Positions 11,690-22,200 of a stretch of 64,000 nucleotides of DNA are shown one piece after another. Both the position numbers and the translations under genes were made by a program. How positions within the stretch are numbered: position 1 is the first letter of the stretch; each line of letters begins with the position of its first letter. A model generated the notes under the pieces. It searched no databases. It was not told the DNA's origin and saw nothing but the letters and a program-made list of their open reading frames with translations. This DNA comes from Xiphophorus maculatus (Eukaryota; Chordata; Actinopteri; Cyprinodontiformes; Poeciliidae): NCBI RefSeq assembly GCF_002775205.1, contig NC_036453.1, positions 9,085,594 through 9,149,593 on the forward strand, in the 5' to 3' direction.

Positions 11690-13476
11690 CATCCATCCAT
11701 CCATCCATCTTCCGCTTATCCGGGGTCGGGTCGTGGGGGTAGCAGCTTCAGAAGGGAGGCCCAGACTTCCCTCTCCCTGGCCACTTCTTCTAGCTCCTCC
11801 GGGGGTATCCCGAGGCGTTCCCAGGCCAGCCGAGAGACATAGTCCCTCCAGCGTGTCCTGGGTCTTCCCCGGGGCCTCCTCCCAGTGGGACGTGCCCGGA
11901 ACACCTCACCAGGGAGGCGTCCAGGAGGCATCCTGACCAGATGCCCGAGCCACCTCAACTGGCTCCTCTCGATGTGAAGGAGCAGCGGCTCTACTCTGAG
12001 TCCCTCCCGGATGACTGAGCTTCTCACCCTATCTCTAAGGAAGAGCGCAGCCACCCTACGGAGAAAACCCATTTCGGCCGCTTGTATCCGCGATCTCGTT
12101 CTTTTGGTCATGACCCAAAGCTCATGACCATAGATGAGGGTGGGAACGTAGATCGACCAGTAAATCAAGAGCTTTGCTTTATGGCTCACCTCTCTCTTCA
12201 CCACGACGGACCGGTACAGAGCCCGCTTGACGGCAGACGCTGCGCCAATCCGCCTGTCGATCTCCCGCTCCCTTCTTCCCCCATTCGTGCACAAGATCCC
12301 GAGATACTTGAACTCCTCCACTTGGGGCAGGACACCCCCCCTGACCCGGAGAAGGGACTCTACCCTTTTCCGGCTCAAGACCATGGCCTCGGATTTGGAG
12401 GCACTGATCCCCATCCCGGCCGCTTCACACTCGGCTGCGAACCGCTCCAGCGAGAGCTGCAGATCATGACCTGATGAAGCCAGTAGGACCACATCGTCTG
12501 CAAAAAGCAGAGATGAGATCCTAAGGCCACCAAATCGGATCCCCTCAACACCTTGGCTGCACCTAGAAATTCTGTCCATGAAAGTGATGAACAGAATCGG
12601 TGACAAAGGGCAGCCCTGGCGGAGTCCAACTCTCACCGGAAAAGAGCCCGACTTACTGCCGGCAATGCGGACCAGACTCTGACACCGGTCATACAGGGAC
12701 CTGACAGCCCGTATCAAAGGGCCCGGTACCCCATACTCCCGGAGAACCCCCCACAGGGCTCCCCGAGGGACACGGTCGAACGCCTTCTCCAAGTCCACAA
12801 AACACATGTAGACTGGTTGGGCGAACTCCCATGCACCCTCCAGGACCCTGCCGAGGGTGTAGAGCTGGTCCAGTGTTCCATGACCAGGACGAAAACCACA
12901 CTGCTCTTCCTGAATCCGAGGTTCGACTATCCGACGGACCCTCCTCTCCAGGACCCCTGAATAGAGCTTGCCAGGGAGGCTTAAGAGTGTGACCCCTCTA
13001 TGATTAGAGCACACCCTCCGGTCCCCCTTTTTGAACAGGGGGACCACCACCCCAGTCTGCCAATCCAGGGGAACTGCCCCTGATGTCCATGCAATATTGC
13101 AGAGTCGCGTCAGCCAACACAACCCTACAACATCCAGAGCCTTAAGGAACTCCGGGCGGATCTCATCCACCCCCGGAGCCTTGCCACCGAGGAGCTTTTT
13201 AACCACCTCGGCGACCTCGTCCCCAGAGATTGGAGAGCCCAACCCAGAGTCCCCAGGCTCAGCTTCCTCAATGGAAGGCATGTTGGTGGGATTGAGGAGG
13301 TCTTCGAAGTACTCTGCCCACCGACCCACAACGTCCCGAGTAGAGGTCAGCAGCACACCGTCTCCACTATAAACAGTGTTGGTGCCGTACTGCTTCCCCC
13401 CCCCCCCGAGACGCCGGATGGTGGACCAGAATTGCCTCGAAGCCATACGGAAGTCTTTCTCCATGGCCTTTTATTG
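11690..13476 (-). mobile_element. 5'-truncated Rex3 (RTE clade) LINE
   Basis: The minus-strand element ends at its 3' side in a tetranucleotide tail, (CATC)n on the plus strand at about 11690-11708, as Rex3 elements do. The 9-bp direct repeat GGCAAGACC flanks it at 11681-11689 and 13477-13485. The two sequences I remember as standard Rex3 PCR primer sites are both present, near 12598-12618 and 13042-13061. The endonuclease half is missing, which is the usual 5' truncation of target-primed reverse transcription. Confidence 0.85.
11716..13464 (-). CDS. Rex3 reverse transcriptase, truncated but open
   Basis: A 582-codon frame encodes the reverse transcriptase part of a Rex3/RTE polyprotein. Visible landmarks are the GKAPGVDEI block (about residues 94-102), CGFRPGHGT (189-197), FVDLEKAFD with the first catalytic aspartate (222-230), LRQGCPLSP (281-289) and the FADD box (321-324). 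The C-terminal region includes LRWLGHLVRM and an RPRGRPRTRW block. No stop or frameshift interrupts it, although a 12-C run (plus-strand 13396-13407) codes for the glycines near residues 20-23. The apurinic endonuclease domain and the 5' end are absent, so this copy cannot be autonomous. The open frame suggests a fairly recent insertion. The plus-strand ORFs across it are shadows. Confidence 0.88.
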   Translation of the reverse strand: MEKDFRMASRQFWSTIRRLGGGGKQYGTNTVYSGDGVLLTSTRDVVGRWAEYFEDLLNPTNMPSIEEAEPGDSGLGSPISGDEVAEVVKKLLGGKAPGVDEIRPEFLKALDVVGLCWLTRLCNIAWTSGAVPLDWQTGVVVPLFKKGDRRVCSNHRGVTLLSLPGKLYSGVLERRVRRIVEPRIQEEQCGFRPGHGTLDQLYTLGRVLEGAWEFAQPVYMCFVDLEKAFDRVPRGALWGVLREYGVPGPLIRAVRSLYDRCQSLVRIAGSKSGSFPVRVGLRQGCPLSPILFITFMDRISRCSQGVEGIRFGGLRISSLLFADDVVLLASSGHDLQLSLERFAAECEAAGMGISASKSEAMVLSRKRVESLLRVRGGVLPQVEEFKYLGILCTNGGRREREIDRRIGAASAVKRALYRSVVVKREVSHKAKLLIYWSIYVPTLIYGHELWVMTKRTRSRIQAAEMGFLRRVAALFLRDRVRSSVIREGLRVEPLLLHIERSQLRWLGHLVRMPPGRLPGEVFRARPTGRRPRGRPRTRWRDYVSRLAWERLGIPPEELEEVAREREVWASLLKLLPPRPDPG

Positions 13477-13485
13477 GGCAAGACC

Positions 13486-15075
13486 TTTTGCCCTATAATT
13501 AACACAGAGGACTACAGTATATGGCAAGAATAAACAGTCATTGTTTTCAGATAAAATGTAAAATAATATTGTTAAAGTGCCATGAGTTTGTTGAGACCAC
13601 ATCTAGTGCCAAGAAGAAATATATTTTACAGGCGATTACAATAAGGAACTTATCACTTATTTATGTTTTTAATTAGATTTGATATATTTATTTCTTCAAT
13701 ATTATTTTTTATGACAGTGTCAATGTCATGAGGCTCGTCAGTGACTCCATAACACTTTCAATCTGACTCATTAGGATTTGATTAAGAGCCAGCTTTGGTC
13801 TTTGTAATTTCTGTTCAGTAAAACTATTAATCTATAAATCAATAGTCAGGTCTATATAAAGATATATTCTATGTTTATGTCCCATATTTGTATGGCATTG
13901 AAAGGATCTAGAACTTTTGTTTTTCCAATGAAAGCACTGGTTTGCACAGTAAATGCAGTGTGGGTGAAATTTTATGAATGATACTCTGATGTCCTATTCT
14001 CCTGAAGGCAGCACAGAGCTGCACCACCAGAAACTTACAGAAACACTGAAGCGAAGAATAGTTATGATTATATAGTTGCAGTTCTACCCATGTTTTAATG
14101 TTGCAGAGCACTGTCTTTTTGCAAATAGTTTAAACTTTAAACTGGCATTGTTGTACATCTTTTATCTGGTCATTTTGTGAAAGATTTAACAACTTAAATG
14201 GCACAGATCAAGAATATTTTTTTCCACTTGGCTGCTGTTAGGCCTACCGATTTTAAGTGGAATGTCCATTGAATTTTTCGTAGATGCCCGTAAAAATAAT
14301 TTCTATTCACATGGCTTTTTTGCTCTCTGGGAAATAATTTTTTATGATAAACACAGAAACAACCATAAAAATCATAACATCAACAATACTGATAGTAATA
14401 TTAATAATACAATACTATTCAGTCCAAAGTAGCCTACAAATTCTTCAATGGGGGCGATGAGGAACCTGGATAATGGATAGGGGGGCGCTGGCCCAAAAAA
14501 GTTTGAAAAACACACCTTCAGCATGTTGCTCCTGTGTCCCATGGTTCCCTCTCTAATGGGCATTACTGGAGAGTCTCTATGGGGAGGTGTTGCTATAATA
14601 GTAGCCTGATTGTGTTTTCAGTGAATAGTGTTCTGAATAGAAAACAATTAATCACGAGGCAGCTCACTCAAAGACGAGACTAAGAGTGGCTAACCAAATC
14701 TATGTAGTATAGCCAAGAACCAACAGTGTAACCACGGAAACGGAGAATAGAGTTGAACAGCCAAGAGTAACAAGTCGAGTCTTTCTTGTTTTTAAATGCT
14801 GTCCACAACCCAGCAAGATTCCCTGTGAGACTTTAGAGACTGTACAGCATATAAACCGTATTTTCCACATTCAAACAGACTGGAACAACATGCAAAAGAA
14901 ACTTCTGAATAGGTTGGCATGGTGGTCTGTTAAAAAACTCTTTTTAAATCAGGTAGCTATAAGCAGACCAATAATGAGAGTTTTTACATGTTTATATGTA
15001 TATAATATATACTATATATTATGAATATATTTATGGAGAATATATCAACATTGACATAATTTTAATCATAATTTT
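13486..15075. other. Non-coding with transposon fragments
   Basis: No supported gene. Around 14480-14515 the phrase GGCCCAAAAAAGTTTGAAAAACAC looks like a hAT terminus. The 33-bp block at 14103-14135 recurs exactly at 15173-15205 (see findings). Confidence 0.4.
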
Positions 15076-15077
15076 TT

Positions 15078-15925
15078 AATAGAGATCTACCAATCCGATA
15101 TTAATATCTGTATTGGTCCTGATATTGAAAATTTTTTTACATCAGGTATCAGTGAATAGACATGCCATATTGGCAGAGCACTGTCTTTTTGCAAATAGTT
15201 TAAACACATGCCAGTGAAAATTCTGTTTCGTGCTCTGAGTGACGTCATGCTTTATTATTTATTTTACATTTTATTTCGAATTCTTAATTGCACTTTCTGA
15301 ACTATTTAAAAAAAAATGTTACAGTTTATTTTTTACATATTTGACCAAGATAGTCATCCACTTGCTTTTGCCAGTTTCAGTTTCATTATTATTTAGATAG
15401 CATTTATTGTCATTGAACAGAATTCAACGAAATTTCCATTGCAGCTCCCATGCAAAAGGTCAAATATATACAGTAAAAATAAGCAAGCACACAATAATAA
15501 TAATAACAATATATACAACTAAATTAACTAAAGGCACTCAACCACACCAAAGAAGTAGCAGCAGGTCCAATTATGGCAAAGTACAGATGATGTGACAGTG
15601 CAAAGTGCAGAACAATATGACTGTGTGGGGGTGGGGGATTATTTTTACATTGGCTATTATACTCCTGTTTGCACTGACTGAACAAATTAAAGTTGTTTTT
15701 ACATGTTTGACCAAGCCTGTGAAGCTATTGGTGCATAAGTGTGCTGTACTGGTGCAGAGTTATCAAATACATTTGTAATTCACTACATTTTTATATGTGT
15801 TTAAATAAGAAAACATTTTCAGTCAGTTCAGCACTGTTTTACCTATCAAATTGGTACCAGCCAATACTGAACCTCAGATATCGGCGTTGAAAGTGAGAAA
15901 AAGCGGATCGGTGAATCCCTATGTT
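15078..15925. mobile_element. hAT-like non-autonomous element carrying a nested LINE tail
   Basis: The left end, ATAGAGATCTACCAATCCG, and the reverse complement of the right end, ATAGGGATTCACCGATCCG, are imperfect inverted termini of a fish family with CCGATAT-rich arms. At about 15395-15620 it contains a minus-strand LINE 3' tail (TTTATTGTCATTGAACAG and an AAT microsatellite), so the element is nested. No clean target-site duplication is visible, and the outer limits are approximate. Confidence 0.5.
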
Positions 15926-16900
15926 TTCGGCCTTGAAATGAAACTGGTCCGATATTATTATTCAGGTTTATTTGAATGTTGTGCTGCCTATGCTGGTGTT
16001 TTTTGGGGGAGACAGGGTTGGTTTTGTCGTATTTGTTTGGGCATGTGATAGTTAGGCCTGTCGCAATAAACAATAAATCAATTAATCAATTAATCGCATG
16101 ATAAATAAAAATTATCGACCTCATTTTAATTTATCATTTCTTCTTGCCTTTTTCTCTTTTTATTGATGACACTGGATGAGAAAAGGCTTTTCATGACAGT
16201 CTGAACAACATTGGTCAGATTTTTTTCAAATGTTACCCAGGCCCCGTGGATATCTGATACGTATCCGATTCAAATGTGACTTAACGTCCAGGTTGCATTC
16301 ATCAGACCTGAACATCATTGATAGTCAACAAATTTCTTTATTCTGCACCCTGATGCACGCAAGTGGGAAGAAAAACAACAACCATGGCGGACTATATTAA
16401 GGATTAAGTTGTTAATATGCTGGCTTCAGTCGGACAACAACTTCAAAATTGTAATATATGCTCCACCGTTAGCATCCACGTTTACTTCCGCAAACACTGA
16501 GCACTACTTCTTTTTTATGGCGGTTGGCAAAAGACTAAGCATTTTCTATATGACGTTATTGTGCCCTCTACTGTGCATGCAGGGCACTTTCAGGTCATTT
16601 GCAGTTTACACTGGAGAACACATACACGTCGCATATATTTGGAAGTGTGAACAGCCATGGCAAAAACATCGGAATTGGGTCACTTCAAGCTGCAGTGTGA
16701 ATAGAGTCAGAATTCGGTCTGATTAATCATCATTCTGATGACTCACACATGACAGTTTTCAAATGAATTACCTAACAATGGAACACTGAGGAGGGCAGAA
16801 ATGTAGAGAATTACAGAGATGGAGGAACACTCGGTTACAGAGGAGGGCTGAGTTGGTAGTTAGGACGGAACACTTTGTGTTGTCGGCTCTAAAATCTCTC
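15926..16900. other. Non-coding with MITE fragments
   Basis: Around 16051-16115 a stretch starting TTAGGCCTGTCGCAATAAAC resembles one end of a hAT-like MITE; no matching end was found. The segment 16200-16730 (phrases such as CGGAATTGGGTCAC and ATTCGGTCTGATT) looks like a decayed DNA transposon, related by eye to 25490-25560. No host gene is supported. Confidence 0.4.
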
Positions 16901-16912
16901 TAGTGTGGTACA

Positions 16913-17800
16913 TCACTTCCTGGTTCTACTCCAATTTATCCTTCCACATAAAATAGTTCCATTATGTTTCACCATATGCTGTAATCTGTTTAAAATAATT
17001 TGGTGATCCAGTTTACCAAAGGTGGCACTCAGACCCAATAGCACAAGGACTGAGAGCTTGTGTGAATCCAGATTACACGTAAAGTCATTTACAATTTTGA
17101 AAAAGGCAGTCTCTGTACTGTGGGTCATCCTAAAACCAGATTGATACTTTTCTAAAATGCCAGTGTCATTTAAAACATCCATCCATCCATGCATCCAACC
17201 ATTTTCTAACACCCTTGTCCCTAGTGTGGTCGGGAGGGGTGCTGGTGTCTATCTCCAGCTAACGTTCCGGGCGAGAGGCGGGGTCACCCTGGACAGGTCG
17301 CCAGTCTGTCGCATGGCAACTGAATAAAAACAAGCTTTTCTAAAATTTTACTTAAAAATGCTAAGTTGGATACAGGTTTGTAATTATTAAAAACACTACG
17401 ATCCAGATAACTCTTCTTCAGAAGGGGCTTTATCACTGACATTTTAAAGGGCGTGGGGAAGAAACCCATCTGAAAAGAGCAATTTATAATACTTAAAAAT
17501 TTCATACTGAAAACATCTATAAAATGAATGACAAAGTAATGAAGAAATTGGGTCCAAGATGCAGGAAGTTGGTTTGATTTGAGAGAAAACTTTGCTGCGT
17601 ATCTCTTGCATCAACAACAAAATTGTCCAGTGTTTCCTTTATTATTTTTGTTACTGTTAATTATTTTGGCAAAATATTCATTTCTTGAATTTCGGACAGC
17701 AGAGTTGTATATGTTAAGCTGTTCACGCTGTTTGTCAGTAAGTTGCTGAGTGTATTGTTTCTGTTTGCTTTGTACCTCGGAGCATTGAAATTTCATAATT
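16913..17800 (-). pseudogene. Degraded L2/CR1-like LINE reverse transcriptase
   Basis: Three minus-strand open pieces belong to one decayed reverse transcriptase. 17611-17796 is an upstream region. 17284-17505 carries a block like PFKMSVIKPLLKK...NNYKPVSNLAFLSKILEKLV. 16913-17212 carries LEKYQSGFRMTHSTETA and a block like LVLLGLSATFGKLDHQIIL, where intact families have DLSAAFDTVDH. The catalytic aspartate is lost, and stops and frameshifts separate the pieces. An unrelated repeat (17175-17318) splits the frame between LEKLVF and NDTGILEKY. Confidence 0.7.
17175..17318 (+). repeat. Dispersed RTE-like tail inserted in the LINE relic
   Basis: It begins with CATC repeats and continues with a GC-rich phrase around AGAGGCGGGGTCACCCTGGA. 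A second, diverged copy lies at 55163-55285, showing that it is a dispersed repeat. Its insertion separates two parts of the L2/CR1-like reverse transcriptase frame. It is most likely the 3' end of an RTE-type LINE or a SINE mobilised by one. Confidence 0.6.
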
Positions 17801-18320
17801 CATAATAGATGATATCTAAAATGCCATTGCTGTTAATTTGTTTTCACGAGACTGCCAGGTGGGAAGCAGAATTAAGCAGACTGTTGTTGTGGTCAGCCAT
17901 GTTGAAACTGTTGGTTAGCGTTCTGTCACTACAATACAACAGCAGCTGAAGGTTACTCAAATGTGAATAAACCACAAAGATCACATCAGGCGGGCCGCTG
18001 AATTGAAACTGAGCAGAAAGAAGGCAGTTTATCAGTGTCTGTATTTACTGTCCGATGATCATTCTACCAGTGATGGCTGTGTCTTGAGAGCAAGGTGGGT
18101 AAAATTAGCTTCTAGTGATAGTTAAATGTGCTGTTGGACATTCCTGCAGTGTTAAGGGTTTTCTCATTGAACAATAAATCATCAAGCAAAACAAATTGAA
18201 AAATTAATTGGAACTGCCAGGACTCTGTTTTTGTGTTTGGTTTTGCATCTTTTTCAGCACTATGTTTTAGTTCACTTTAGATGAGCCCTTCATGGTCATT
18301 TTAGTTTTATTATTTGAGGT
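17801..18320. other. Non-coding, nothing recognised
   Basis: No gene or bounded repeat is supported. Confidence 0.4.
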
Positions 18321-18329
18321 TATTTATTG

Positions 18330-18770
18330 TGATTAGAATTGTCTTGTCTTGTTATTGCTTTCCTCATTTCCAGTCCTTCATAGTGTTTCGAGTTAGGTTT
18401 ATTTTTTAGTTACTCTAGGTTCTGTTACTCTTATATGTCTCAGTCTATGTGTACCTTCCTTTAGTGGTTCCAGTTAAGTTATTTCTTAGTCAGACCTTCT
18501 AGCTTCCCCCATAGTGGTTCTAGTATTTCTTATCTGGTTACTTTAGGTTTAGTTCTGTTATGTCTGTTTCCATGCCCATTTTCCTTCAGCATCCCAGTTG
18601 GGTTATTTCTTAAGTCCTTCTAGCTCCCCAGATAGTGTTTCTAGTTTTCTTATTTTGTCACTTTAGGTTTAGTTAGTCATTTGACTGAATCTATGTCCAT
18701 CTTTCTTTAGTGATTCTAGTTAGGTTATTTCTTTTGTATAGTCATTCTAGTTACTCTAGCTCTATGTTCC
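18330..18770. repeat. Minisatellite, unit about 120 bp
   Basis: A unit containing TTATTTCTTA, CCTTCTAGCT, TAGTGTTTCTAG and GTCACTTTAGGTTTAGTT recurs three to four times with a period near 120 bp (for example TTATTTCTTAGTC near 18480 and TTATTTCTTAAGTCC near 18603). The copies differ by several substitutions. It is T-rich and non-coding. Confidence 0.6.
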
Positions 18771-19262
18771 TTAGTTCTTATTGTTAGATCAGCCTTGTTT
18801 GGGATTGTTTATTTTTTCCCTCAGGTCTTTTTCTCTTGCAGTTTATCAGGTTTTCTTTAGTCTTAGTGTTTATTTAGTATTAGAAGTATTTTCAGCTCCC
18901 TGGTGTTTCCTCCCCCTTGGTTTCCCCAGGATATTTTTTTAGCTTCCCTGTTCCGCCTTCTCCCCGCAGCCTCAGCTAGCTCCTGTGCCACAATTTTACA
19001 TTTTTAATGGCTATTCAAAACGGCAAGATTCATTTCATTTATGTAATGGTTCAATTTTGTTTTTTTAAGTCAATTGGAATTGGAAAAAAAATACCTGAAA
19101 CAAGAGATGTTGTCAGTTGGTGATGATGTTATTCAAATGTGATGTAAAAGAGATTTCTTTGTTGTTTTTATGGGCATATCTTTTATGAAAAATTCTCTTA
19201 CAAAAAAAATGTAGTTTCTCTTTATGCAATTTACTTTCTGTTAAGTGATATTTGTTGTTTAG
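18771..19262. other. Non-coding, last part of the intron before the st6gal1 start exon
   Basis: No gene is seen. The stretch ends in a splice acceptor, TTGTTGTTTAG, at 19252-19262, directly before the exon that carries the st6gal1 start codon. Confidence 0.5.
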
Positions 19263-19277
19263 ATTCCCGGAGCAGCG

Positions 19278-22200
19278 ATGGACAGGGTCAGCTTGCTGTG
19301 GCGTCTGAGGCGTCGCGCTCGCCGTGGAGCCATCTGCATGACCTTCTTCTGCATCTCCATGGCTCTTCTTTATGCCCTGTGTGCTGAAAATAGTGTGCCT
19401 GTCACAGATGCCATCTTTGGTGTGAGAGCACGTACCAGGGCTCAGCCTCGTACACACTCAGTTGTCAAGGTTTGTTGCCATTCTTCATTCTCGCTGATAT
19501 TAAAGCTCCATGTCTCCATGTCAGTACAGCATGAATGCTGTACTGATTCAGGACAATCTAATAAAAACTCTGAGAAAAAACTTACAAATAATGGGATATT
19601 TTTGGATAAACTACCTTTATTTCCTCTGAACAATAAAGAAACATGCTTGAAGTATGTCCTCATCACTGTGACCTGCTCAGGTGCTGCGAGGCGGAGCAAA
19701 ATCAATCTACGCAGACCCTCAGAAGCACCCGGGTATAATTGCAGGTGACCCTCACCGCCCAATCCCCGTCTTGTCTTCACCCAACCACACCAACGAGGAC
19801 TGGGCGTCTCCACCAAAACGAGCAGCAAAAATGAAAGAGTCCTCAGGTTTTTTTTCTCACCTGCTGCCAGGCCCTTTCACACGAGCACTGGAGACTCTAT
19901 TCGTAGGCCGCCGTAAAGGAGAGCTAAGCGGCAAATCGGGCGACTCTGAATTCTTCGGGTCTAAAGGGATTTTAGGAGATGTGTGGAATGATGAGATGTC
20001 CAGCAGCATGCTGGGAAACAGGCTGAAGAAGGTGGTGCAGAACTATCAGGTGAGTTAATGCTGCCTCTACACTCATCAGATGAACTTATTTCTTTGCGAT
20101 TGCTTGCAATAATTCGTGGACGTTCTACCAGGCGATGAATAAATATGGCGTAAAGGTGTCTGGACCTGGTGGCAGCTCCAACCGGCCGAAACTGAGTGGC
20201 AGGGAGCTGCTCTGCCAGCTCAAGGAGAAGGTAGCGGTCACCACTTTGACTTCTGATCATGAGCCTTTCTCTGCGTTGGCCTGGGCTCCCCTGTTGCTAC
20301 CCCCACAACAGCTGACCTCTGACTTAGGGCCATACAAAAGCTGTGCAGTGGTGTCGTCTGCAGGGTCGCTCCGCAACTCCGGACTAGGCAAGGAGATTGG
20401 TGAGCTGTCTCATTGTAACAACAAAATAAAAATTCTAACCTGAAATCAGGATTATCAACATGTCTTCCAGGCAGCAGCTGAACCGGGTGTTCCACTGGTG
20501 AAAGAAGAAAGAACCCAGTTCATTTAAAACAATTGAATCAAAAAATTACACAGAGTAGAGTTCTGGTCCATTTCCTAAGGCTTGAATATTCAGCCCTATA
20601 AGGCCTACTGAGAAAAATGTCTACATTATGTCCAGTATATACTGTACATTGACATGGTCTCCAGTTGGTCTCTGTTTTGGTTTTTGAAGCATGTTTTGAG
20701 TTTTTGTCTTGTTTGATGAACCGTTGTGTCAACGGTAAAACCACCCTGCCAAACAGTTCCGCTCGGATGAACAAAGTTTGTGTTGCCAAACAACTCAGAA
20801 ACCACCAAGGGTCGATTCTGAAATAGAAACTATATGATCACCATTGTTGCAGTTTTCATTAAAGTGAATTTAGAACGGGACTGTTATGCTAAACCTACTT
20901 TAAGGTTTATATTATGTTATATTATTCTCTCATCAAAACATACCCAGAGTGTTGCTTTGATTCTTTCATGCATGTTTTAAGAATCCTTGAATTTCATCTG
21001 CAATAACTCTGAAGAATCTTTAATGAGTTACAACAACATTTAAATTCTATTAATTAAGTATTATTGAATTGAAAGGGTAAGAGACAGAGGAAAATTTCAA
21101 GGCGCCAGATACACCTTTGATGCAAAGTCAAATGTCTTTTAAGTTGTTTTTGATATATACAGCATTTTCATAACTGCGGGTAACAGTTGATTGTGCTATA
21201 AAACATCACTCTGTTTGGAAAATACCGCCCATTAAAATCAACTTCCCCAGAGAAAAAAATCCCTGTTCCAGAGCAGATATGTTCAACATCGACTGAAATT
21301 AGTTGATTCACATGATTCTGAAAACTTTATTAATCCATATGAGCAACTTGCTTAGATATATAAATTGTATAATATACATTTGGCTGCATTTTAAAATTTG
21401 GACATTGTGTTAAGATCAAATCCACAATAGGTTATGTTGTGTACCCAACCAAAAGCCGCTATACAGTAATTTCAACGTTGAAAAACAATTCAATTTTATC
21501 ATTACTACCCCAAATTTAATGACCTTCACTCCAGTAAATATGGATGGGAAAACTTTTTGGTCCAAGCTAAAAGCTGCCTTTATAATTCTGTTAAAATATT
21601 AACAGAATTATAAATGTTATCTGCCTCCAAAATTAACAGGCTGCATGTATTTAATTTAAAAAATTGCTTGTGTATGAAATCATGAACCTGCAGCTGTGAA
21701 ATCCAAACCAGCTGCATAAATATGTTTGCTCAGACAAAATGGCTACATGTTGACTCTTTCTGAAGAATCACATGACATTGTGTGACATGAAACCACATTG
21801 TGGTTTCTGTTTTTGCTATTTCTGAACACAAAATGAATGTGTTGCATCAGTAACTGCTGAAGTTTGCTTCCTCTGAAACTGTCTGTTTTGATTAAACCCC
21901 AGACACTCATGATGCGGTGCTACGGTTCAACTCTGCTCCCACCAGCGGCTTTGAGAAAGATGTTGGCTCCAAAACAACCATCCGTCTCATTAACTCACAG
22001 GTAAGCCTCCAAATGGTGGCTGGTACTTGGAAGATGTGCCCATGTTTACCACTTCATTACTTTCAATTAATGAAGTGGTAAACATCTGTGGCTGAACGTA
22101 TTCACACTCAGTGCAAAAACTGGTCATAGCCAAAATATTTATCCAGACATGTTTCAACCTTGTGATAAATTTCTTAAAAGAATTTAGAGTTGTCGTTGTC

